A DNA stretch of 64,000 nucleotides, from assembly GCA_017654935.2 (NCBI GenBank), contig CM065698.1, forward strand, positions 287,426-351,425, given 5' to 3'. This stretch comes from Phymorhynchus buccinoides (lineage: Eukaryota > Mollusca > Gastropoda > Neogastropoda > Raphitomidae). Shown piece after piece: positions 25,622-35,200 of the stretch. The notes beneath the pieces are model-generated. The model worked only from the letters and a program-made list of their open reading frames with translations. It did no database searches and was not told the origin of the DNA. Position numbers and translations under genes: made by a program. Position 1 is the first letter of the stretch; every line of letters starts with the position of its first letter.

Positions 25622-25864
25622 CACATTTTTTTTGAGTGTCAGTCTGTCATGTTAACTTGTGGCGGTGCCATAGCCGATGAGGTTTAATTAACCGAGGCGT
25701 GGTCACCGCTACAGCTGTCTGTATTAATAAAACAAAATCGGGACTCTACTGGTTTCGTACTGCCTCCGGGCATTGCCTCCAGTATTGTTCCCACCATATT
25801 TGTATTTACAAATGTCCCATATGTGTCTGGTTCAGACCGAGAGGACGTAAAACACCATTTTCGC
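25622..25864 (+). mobile_element. SINE copy 2, nested in the LINE endonuclease domain
   Basis: A 243-bp insertion with the perfect 16-bp target duplication ACCTATGTCAGCTTAA (25606-25621 and 25865-25880). The core from ACTTGTGGCGGTGCCATAGC onward matches SINE copy 1 closely, with a few substitutions and an extra TTAA after GAGGTTTAA. The tail has ACAAATGTCCCATATG, hairpin GTCTG-GTT-CAGAC (25825-25837) and GAGGACGTAAAAC (ending 25853). The first ~34 bp (T-rich, then GTGTCAGTCTGTCATG) are absent from copy 1, so the exact 5' end of the family is unclear. It post-dates the LINE insertion because it splits the coding region. Confidence 0.88.
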
Positions 25865-25880
25865 ACCTATGTCAGCTTAA

Positions 25881-25922
25881 ATATGTTTATCTCACATGAC
25901 TTCGGTCGATGAGACGTAAAAC
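25881..25922 (+). repeat. Isolated SINE/LINE-type 3' tail in the endonuclease frame
   Basis: Directly after the target duplication of SINE copy 2 there is a perfect hairpin GAC-TTCG-GTC (25898-25907) followed by GATGAGACGTAAAAC (25908-25922). This is the same architecture as the ends of the LINE, the SINEs and the U2-headed element. The coding frame changes across it, so it is probably the remnant of another, 5'-truncated insertion and not part of the LINE protein. No target duplication for it was found. Confidence 0.5.
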
Positions 25923-28900
25923 AAAATCATTCGGTTTAAATATTGAATATCAAACAATTCTACCTCCGATTGCCACTAATAATGATACGTTATATTCTGA
26001 CGCAATTCAGGTCAAAATTAATGGTAAAACAACAAATATTTTAAATTTATACTACCCAAAAGGTTATCAAACCAATACTAGCCAAAACTGGCTAGCCTCC
26101 CTTCCCAACACAACCTCGTGGGTGGTGGTGGGGGACTTTAACGCCCACCACCCCTCATGGGAATCCTTTGGTGGTGTAAAGCCCGATTCTGGAGGTACCA
26201 AACTTTTTCATGAAATTAACGACTCAGATTTAGTATTATTAAATGACGGTTCTTCAACTCGCTTTCCAGACAGTATTAAACAGAAACCCACAGCCATTGA
26301 TTTAGCCCTAGTTTCTCCCGAACTGGTGTTGAACCATGAATGGTATCCACTATCAGATACTCTTTTTTCTGATCACAAACCAATTTCCATTGAACTGAAT
26401 GTTAATTATGATACTAAAGAACCCCCACCAACACACCCAAAGTATAATTTTGATAGAGCTAATTGGCCTCTTTTTCAAACTATTCTTAATAAATATGTAA
26501 TTGAAAATATTTCTGATCCTAATATAGAAACTTATTATGGCAATATACGGTCGACTATTCTGCACGCCTGTAATATAGCTATTCCCCTTCTGCCTCAAAT
26601 AAATACAAATAAACCTAAAAGTAAACCATGGTGGAACGAAGAGGTCAAAAGGGCAGTACAAGCAAAGAAAAAAGCTTGCAATCGCTTTGACATACACCCC
26701 ACCCCCCCTAATCATATTTTAATGTTAGAGGCGGAAGAATACTGTAATGATATTATTAATCAAGCTAAACGGGACTACTTTAATAAAGAGGAAATCCTCA
26801 ATTACAGAGACCTCAGTAAGGCTTGGAAAAAGCTTAGAGGCATGAATAATCGGAATAAAGTAAGGGAGCCCAGAGTGATAAAAAACAATAAATTTTCTAC
26901 AACTAATTTAGAAACTGCAAATGTTATGGCAGAGGCATTCGCCGAAGCCAGTCAAATTAAATTTCTTCCCACTAAAGAAAAAATTAAACGCCAAAGTAAT
27001 CCCCATCACGTAAAATCACAAGATAATTCCCACTATATTAACTCTCCACTCAAATTTGCCGAGCTTGCTGCATCCATAAATCAAATTAAGAAAGTTTGTA
27101 AAGCAACAGGAGATGACCCTATCTCCTATCTAATTATAAAACAACTCCCCTTAGTGTTTCGTAAAATACTTCACGATTTTTACTCCAGATGTTGGGGTGA
27201 GGGAACCGTGCCGCAAGCCTGGAAGGAAGCACAGGTGGTTGGGATCCTTAAGCCAGGAAAGCCGGCTAGGGATCCCAAAAGTTACCGCCCCATCTCCCTC
27301 ACCCCCCACCTTGGAAAGATCTACGAACGTATCGTAAAAAACAGACTCGAGTATTATCTCGATAAAAATAATATTATCCCCAAGTTCCAAGCAGGTTTTA
27401 GAAGACACAGGAATTGTATGGAACAGGTAGTAAGGTTAACCTCCCACGTCAGACAATCTTTTGCACGTAGCAGAAAAGTCTTTGCCACCTTTTTTGACAT
27501 AAAAGGGGCATACGACTCCGTCTGGCATGGGAGGCTCTTAGACAAACTCAGCAACCTTGGCATTGAGGGTAATATGTTTAATTTTATAATGTCTTTTTTA
27601 CATAACAGAAGCATGTGAGTCAGGGTAGGCCAATCAGTCTCCTTTGCTCATCAGCTTGATATGGGGGTGCCCCAGGGCAGTATAATAGCCCCCACCCTTT
27701 TTAATATTATGATACACGACATTTCAAGGGTAAAACTTCAGAATTGTAAAATATCCATGTACGCGGATGACATTGCCATCTGGTCTATTAACACCCCCCG
27801 CGGCCATAAAACCAATCTTGATCCCGAACTATTAATTCACCAAATCAACACTAATAAAATCACTGAATATTTACACAATAACGGTTTTACATTATCCCCT
27901 AATAAATGTGATTTTATGTTTTTTTCCACATATGGTGACTGTGACTACAGTCTCAAGATTCTTGACGAAGTTAAAAACCCAGTCCAGTCTGTTAAATTTT
28001 TGGGTGTTATCCTGACCAAAGGTTTGTCCTGGACCCAACATATTGAACATCTGACTAGTAAAGCTTTTAAAGCATTAAATTTTATTAAAGTAATATCCAG
28101 ACAATCATGGGCTAACGACCCTACATTTTTGACTTACTTAGTCAGTATGCTCGTCAGATCTAGATTAACGTACGGAATGGAAGCATATTATTCCCTTACT
28201 AAAACTAATTTAATTACTTTACAAAGAGCGGAAACTAAAGCACTCAAAACTGCCCTACGTCTCCCGAGGTATGCCGTAACTTTACTGTTATACAGAGATA
28301 TTGACTGGCTGCCACTGACCCACCCACCTTTTAAAATTAAATTGTGCCACATTTTTAACTAGAGTATATGCATCCAATAATTTTTCGGAGGGTGAATTTC
28401 TTTCCTCCTTTTCGGATCCTTGGTTTGCAATTGATAGAAAACATATTAATATTTATGATTTTTTGGAAAAACTTTTTGAAAACTCAGATCTCCTTTTAGA
28501 AAATATTGCACCTTTTCCACAACATAGACCCCCCGAATGGGACTGGGATCCCCCTGACATTGACATATCCCTTCACCATTTATATGACAAACAGAATGAC
28601 CTGAACTGTTTAACTGTAGCAGCCAAGGAGAAAATTTATAACTTAACACTACTTATCCATATTTACTGACGGATCCCTATTAAGTAACCATAAAGTAGGA
28701 TGTGCCTTTAGTATCCCAGACCTCAAAATTTCGAAATCCTTCCAATTAAATAATAATATTTCTACTTTTTTCCGCCGAGCTTTGGGCCATTCTGAAAGCC
28801 CTGGCATTTATTAATAATTTACCCAACCCCCCCACACAAACAGTTATATTTTCAGACTCCCTTTCTTCAATTCACTCCTTACAGGGAAATAATCAAAATC

Positions 28901-29364
28901 GGTCCGAAATAAAAAATGAAATAAGAAATATAGTACAACAATTACATCTTAAAGGAACAACAGTTTTAATTGTATGGATTCCTTCCCACTGTGGCCTGGC
29001 AGGTAACGACGCGGCCGACAGAGAGGCCAAAAGGGCCGCTTCGGGTCAAACCGGCAACGTCGTTAACATCAATCTGTCGGTTAGGGAAACTAAAACTTTA
29101 CTCAAAACCTCAGTTGCCCAGGAGTGGGCTAAAGAATTGGAAGTATACGCCAAAGCTCACTCCTGGGTTCATAAAATAGTCCAGGGAGGGCTATTTCTCT
29201 CCGTAACACCCAAAATTCAATCTCTAATATTTCGATTAAGAACCAGATCTCATTACTGTAAGTTTAAAAACCTTACTTGTGAATGTGAAAAAATCCTGAA
29301 TTTAGATCACTTATTTAATCCATGTAATTATATTCAATTTCAATTTACAAATTTCAACAACTAA

Positions 29365-32201
29365 AAACAGCTAATATTTTATTTACCCCAAACTCTATTT
29401 TTACTTTTGGCCCAAGGGAGTGGTCCCCACTTGTTTGGTTTGCCGAGGCAATTTTGAAAGAATCTTTTGGCCACAATTTTTAAAAAGGCTAAATTGACTT
29501 TATTATATAGTTATTGTAGATGTTTCGCATTGGAGGGGTAGGGCCCCCCCTCGGGTCGGTCGGCGCGCGTGACCACGCCCTATCCTTGGGGACTTGAGGC
29601 GTGGGCTTGCGCGTGTAACACCTCCCGGGGGGGACGCTTTCGTAGTCGTGGCGCCTTTTCAGCCTAGCAGAGTCCCCCCGCTTACTTAGCATGGACTCAT
29701 TACGATGACTTTCCTCTGCTTGAGTCGAGGGGGAGGGGTCTCGGTCCCTTCCTCCCCCCCGCTCTCCCATGATCGAATCGTTGACCATCCCCTCAATGTG
29801 TTTATCTTTTTATTATATAATGGTATGATTAATTAATGTAATAGTTGGGATGCCTCCGTAGTCGTGGCGCCTTTTTAGCCTAGCTAGGTCCCCCCGCTAT
29901 TGAAGCATGGACTTAATATACAACGCCTTTCCACTGCTTGGGCAGGGGGGGGGGAATTCCCGTCCCTCTTTCCCCCCGCCCTCTCATGAAAGAATCGGCG
30001 GCCACTCCCTTCATTTTAAATGTTATAATATTAAGTTAAAAATAATAAAAATCACAAATGGGCTCCCTTGCTAAATTATTATATAATATTACAATAGCGT
30101 GACCAAGACAGGGAGACTACAAATTAAGTAGCCTTGGAGTCCGTCCCGACCATATTTAAAAATAACAATAAAATAAAAATTTGATAGTTAATATTTGTTT
30201 TCGATTTCATTGGTCGCCGAATGGCGGCCATTTTACTTTAATATACATATATAGGATTTACTAAGTCGCCATTTTGTCCCCAAGAGTTTTCTTTTGGGGT
30301 CGGAATTGACGACAGCCATTATAGCTTTAATTTTTCATTGGCTGTCTTTCATGGCAGCCATCTTGACCTAAAATAAATAATAGTCCGCACTAAATTATTA
30401 TTTTTATTTCAAAGACACTCTTTGAGGGCCGGAACTTTCGGCGGCCATTTTGACATTACTTAAATGGTGGGGGTGGGGTACCTCCGGGCCGTGGGCTGGA
30501 CACCTGTCTACACTCCAGCTCCCTTTCCCCCCCACCCCCTTTTTTTTTTTTTTTTCTCTCCCCCCCCCCCTTTTTTAACTAAGAGTGTGCCCGAGGGGCT
30601 GAAGTGGCTCTCTTGAGCCCACCTTCTTTTTAATTCCCTCCCCCCCCAGTAGACGCGTGTCCGGCGTGCGCACCAGAGGTCACTTTCGTAGTCGTCTCAC
30701 TATTGCGTAGGTGCTCCCCCCCTTTTTGGGACTACTTAAGCGACGCCTGGCCACTGCTCGGGGCAGGGAGGAGGGGCCCCTCTCCCTCCCTCCCTCCGCC
30801 TCGAGTACATAAGAATCGTTAGCTACCCCCACCATATTATAACATATTATTATATTATATTATATTATAATTTTTCATTATACTACATTATTTTTACAGA
30901 ATACAGCTTATCTAATTTTTGGCTCCCAAGCCACAAATAAATGTATAATTTAAGATTAAAAGTTTATTGGAATATGTTGAACCTAATAAATAATTACATG
31001 ATCGGTTTGCTGGAACGCTGGCCGGGGGTCTCTTAGTGCGCTTTTGCCGCACTCTGTACACACTGCAAAGGGTAGCTTTTCTTTATTTACCATTTTAATT
31101 AAAAGACTTTTACAAATTACATATTTTTACCTGCACCAAAAAGACAAAGACATTTTATAACTACAATTATTGACCATTAATTACTATACTAATTTTACTA
31201 GTACCTTTTAATTCCCCACATCATTAAAAATGAGGGTTCTTCCCCCTTAAAATTAAAGACCAGTGAGTTGGACCTCCGCCTCGGGTGGCCCGCCCCCCGG
31301 GGGTGTGACGCGAGGATGTCTTGCGTATCCTCCCCCGGGGGGGGCGCCCCCTGCCATGTCGTCGAGGTCCCCCGGATCCTCCCCCCTTCCCCTACTCGTT
31401 AGCTGTCTCACCCTCGTTTGGGCACTGCCACTGGGGGGGATTGACGCGAGGATGGCTTGCGTACCGTCCCCCTCGGCTGGCCCGCCCCTACGTAGCGCGT
31501 GGATACACTCCGAGTCCCCCCACCCCCACCCCCCCATCCCCAACCCTCTTTTTTAAGATTCTTCCACAAATTTAAATACCCCCCAAAATAATAATACTTA
31601 AAAATAAGAAGAGAAATCTGTACATATTTTGTCCATGATGTAAATATTCCCCCTGTCACTTTAGACAGGGAAGTCCCGGTGGAGGAGTTTGCTCCCCCCG
31701 GTTGGACGTACACTTTTTTTTCTCACCTCTTGTAAATAAAAGAAATAATGTATATTTTTGTCATAAAAGTAAATATTTGTATAAAACATTTATTTTAACA
31801 TAATATAAGGGCCATATTTGGTTTTTAATAATAAATTAAAAGTTTGAATTTTAACTCATAGCCCTGAAATTTTAATCAACTTGGGAGGGTTGGTTTCTTT
31901 CACCTCAGGCCAAAATACCAAAGTAATATTTAATGCAACACTTTTATATCTCTATAGCTATTTTATCAAACATTAATAATAAATTAAACCTTTTTATGAA
32001 TTTTATATATTTTCAAGATAATAATTTGACTTGTGTTCTTTGAATTCTCCCACCACCCCTTTTCATGTTTACTGTTTGTCCACGTTTTGTATCGTCCACC
32101 TTTGTTGTGTTTGTTTTACTTTATTTTTACATAACTAACCCATTACAAATGTCCCATATGCGCCCTGCCGGGTCGAGAGGACGTAAAACACTATATTTCA
32201 T
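29365..32201 (+). other. LINE 3' region, 2.8 kb, with internal repeats
   Basis: No convincing coding frame. Three diverged copies of a GC-rich module begin near 29637, 29859 and 30690 with (T)CGTAGTCGT and share GACTnnnT and CCACTGCTnGGGCAGGG-like text. Several GCGGCCATTTT-type words occur (30221, 30265, 30352, 30441). At 31260-31720 there are two diverged versions of the 5' UTR module (GACGCGAGGATGnCTTGCGTA) followed by CAGGGAAGTCCC...GGAGnnnnnTCCCCCCGGT, as in 23265-23330. The tail is ACAAATGTCCCATATG (32145-32160), hairpin CCC-TGCC-GGG (32163-32172), then GAGGACGTAAAAC (ending 32189) and a short T-rich end. The 3' UTR is unusually long, so part of it may be an older related LINE. Confidence 0.6.
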
Positions 32202-35200
32202 TCTAGTGTTGGCTATTCTCTCATGGTAGACATCCACTGTTGGCTATTCTCTCTTGGTAGACATCCACTGTTGGCTATTCTCTCTTGGTAGACATCCACT
32301 GTTGGCTATTCTCTCTTGGTAGACATCCACTGTTGGCTATTCTCTCTTGGTAGACATCCACTGTTGGCTATTCTCTCTTGGTAGACATCCACTGTGCACC
32401 AGCGTTGGCTATTCTCTCCTGGTAGACATCCACTGGGCACCAGCGTTGGCCATTCTCTCCTGGTAGACATCCACCGGGCACCAGCGTTGGCTATTCTCTC
32501 CTGGTAGACATCCACTGTTGGCTATTTTCTCTTGGCAGACATCCTCTGGGCACCAGCGTTGGCTATTCTCTCTTGGCAGACATTCACTGGGCACCAGAGT
32601 TGGCTATTCTCTCTTGGTAGACATCCACTGTGCACCAGCGTTGGCTATTCTGTCTTGGTAGACATCCACTGGGCACCAGCGTTGGCTATTCTGTCTTGGC
32701 AGACATCCACTGGGCACCAGCGTTGGCTATTCTCTCCTGGTAGACATCCACTGTTGGCTATTTTCTCTTGGCAGACATCCTCTGGGCACCAGAGTTGGCT
32801 ATTCTCTCTTGGTAGACATCCACTGTGCACCAGCGTTGGCTATTCTGTCTTGGTAGACATCCACTGGGCACCAGCGTTGGCTATTCTGTCTTGGTAGACA
32901 TCCACTGTTGGCTATTCTCTCTTGGTAGACATCCACTGTTGGCTATTCTCTCCTGGTAGACATCCACTGTTGGCTATTCTCTCCTGGTAGACATCCACTG
33001 GGCACCAGCGTTGGCTATTCTCTCTTGGTAGACATCCACTGTTGGCTATTCTCTCATGGTAGACATCCACTGTTGGCTATTCTCTCTTGGTAGACATCCA
33101 CTGTTGGCTATTCTCTCTTGGTAGACATCCACTGGGCACCAGCGTTGGCTATTCTCTCTTGGTAGACATCCACTGTTGGCTATTCTCTCTTGGCAGACAT
33201 TCACTGGGCACCAGCGTTGGCTATTCTCTCTTGGTAGACATCCACTGGGCACCAGCGTTGGCTATTCTCTCTTGGCAGACATCCACTGGGCACCAGCGTT
33301 GGCTATTCTCTCTTGGTAGACATCCACTGTTGGCTATTCTCTCATGGTAGACATCCACTGTTGGCTATTCTCTCTTGGTAGACATCCACTGTTGGCTATT
33401 CTCTCCTGGTAGACATCCACTGTTGGCTATTCTCTCTTGGTAGACATCCACTGTTGGCTATTCTCTCTTGGTAGACATCCACTGTTGGCTATTCTCTCTT
33501 GGTAGACATCCACTGGGCACCAGCGTTGGCTATTCCTCTTGGTAGACATCCACTGGGCACCAGCGTTGGCTATTCTCTCTTGGTAGACATCCACTGGGCA
33601 CCAGCGTTGGCTATTCTCTCTTGGTAGACATCCACTGTGCACCAGCGTTGGCTATTCTCTCTTGGTAGACATCCACTGGGCACCAGCGTTGGCTATTCTC
33701 TCTTGGTAGAGATCCACTGGGCACCAGCGTTGGCTATTCTCTCTTGGTAGACATCCACTGTTGGCTATTCTCTCTTGGCAGACATTCACTGGGCACCAGC
33801 GTTGGCTATTCTCTCTTGGTAGACATCCACTGGGCACCAGCGTTGGCTATTCTCTCTTGGTAGACATCCACTGGGCACCAGCGTTGGCTATTCTCTCTTG
33901 GTAGACATCCACTGGGCACCAGCGTTGGCTATTCTCTCTTGGTAGACATCCACTGTGCACCAGCGTTGGCTATTCTCTCTTGGTAGACATCCACTGGGCA
34001 CCAGCGTTGGCTATTCTCTCTTGGTAGAGATCCACTGGGCACCAGCGTTGGCTATTCTCTCTTGGTAGACATCCACTGTTGGCTATTCTCTCTTGGCAGA
34101 CATTCACTGGGCACCAGCGTTGGCTATTCTCTCTTGGTAGACATCCACTGGGCACCAGCGTTGGCTATTCTCTCTTGGCAGACATCCACTGGGCACCAGC
34201 GTTGGCTATTCTCTCTTGGTAGACATCCACTGTTGGCTATTCTCTCATGGTAGACATCCACTGTTGGCTATTCTCTCTTGGTAGACATCCACTGTTGGTT
34301 ATTCTCTCCTGGTAGACATCCACTGTTGGCTATTCTCTCTTGGTAGACATCCACTGTTGGCTATTCTCTCTTGGTAGACATCCACTGTTGGCTATTCTCT
34401 CTTGGTAGACATCCACTGGGCACCAGCGTTGGCTATTCTCTCTTGGTAGACATCCACTGGGCACCAGCGTTGGCTATTCTCTCTTGGTAGACATCCACTG
34501 GGCACCAGCGTTGGCTATTCTCTCTTGGTAGACATCCACTGTGCACCAGCGTTGGCTATTCTCTCTTGGTAGACATCCACTGGGCACCAGCGTTGGCTAT
34601 TCTCTCTTGGTAGAGATCCACTGGGCACCAGCGTTGGCTATTCTGTCTTGGTAGACATCCACTGTTGGCTATTCTCTCTTGGTAGACATCCACTGTTGGC
34701 TATTCTGTCTTGGTAGACATCCACTGTTGGCTATTCTCTCTTGGTAGACATCCACTGTTGGCTATTCTGTCTTGGTAGACATCCACTGTTGGCTATTCTC
34801 TCCTGGTAGACATCCACTGTTGGCTATTCTGTCTTGGTAGACATCCACTGTTGGCTATTCTCTCTTGGTAGACATCCACTGTTGGCTATTCTCTCTTGGT
34901 AGACATCCACTGTTGGCTATTCTCTCTTGGTAGACATCCACTGTTGGCTATTCTGTCTTGGTAGACATCCACTGTTGGCTATTCTCTCTTGGTAGACATC
35001 CACTGTTGGTTATTCTCTCCTGGTAGACATCCACTGTTGGCTATTCTGTCTTGGTAGACATCCACTGTTGGCTATTCTCTCTTGGTAGACATCCACTGTT
35101 GGCTATTCTCTCTTGGTAGACATCCACTGTTGGCTATTCTCTCTTGGTAGACATCCACTGTTGGCTATTCTCTCTTGGTAGACATCCACTGTTGGCTATT

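Larger units (their letters stand above)
25378..29364 (+). pseudogene. LINE ORF2: AP endonuclease - reverse transcriptase - RNase H, broken
   Basis: Endonuclease N-terminus at 25396-25600 (FSILQWNCRSIKRMADHLIH, ILCLQSL), interrupted by a nested SINE at 25622-25864. It resumes with VVVGDFNAHHPSWES (about 26120) and FSDHKPI (about 26367), which hold the catalytic Asp/Asn and Ser-Asp-His. RT motifs in order: LKPGKPARDPKSYRPISL (about 27250), FQAGFRRHRNCMEQ, FFDIKGAYDSVWH (motif A, about 27493), GVPQGSIIAPTLFN (motif B, 27664 on) and YADD (27760-27771). RNase H follows with TDGS (about 28665), a Glu helix (ELWAILKALAF), SDSLSSIHSL and IPSHCGLAGNDAADREA. The C-terminal CECEKILNLDHLFNPC is the usual Cys/His end. 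There is no clear ATG. Damage: in-frame TGA at 27616-27618; frame changes near 25885-25909, 28345, 28650 and 28770, several at T-runs. Stop TAA 29362-29364. Confidence 0.9.
22690..32201 (+). mobile_element. I-clade (Nimb-like) non-LTR retrotransposon, near full length, decayed
   Basis: Two-ORF LINE: ORF1 with zinc knuckles (23584-25332), then ORF2 with endonuclease, reverse transcriptase and RNase H (about 25378-29364). The RNase H and the triple knuckle indicate the I group, which includes Nimb elements of molluscs. The 3' end is set by the tail shared with two SINEs and by TCTAGTGTTGGCT at 32202-32214, which matches the same 13 bp at 22677-22689 (and 22446-22458) on the 5' side. This implies one insertion with a 13-bp target duplication. 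Length is about 9.5 kb including one nested 243-bp SINE. The coding frames carry in-frame TGA codons and several frameshifts, so it is inactive as assembled. Confidence 0.85.

Noticed and set aside
31253..31713. Pro/Gly-rich frames of 84-101 codons on both strands
   Set aside because: They lie in the GC-rich LINE 3' modules, are open in several frames at once, and have no domain or conservation signal.
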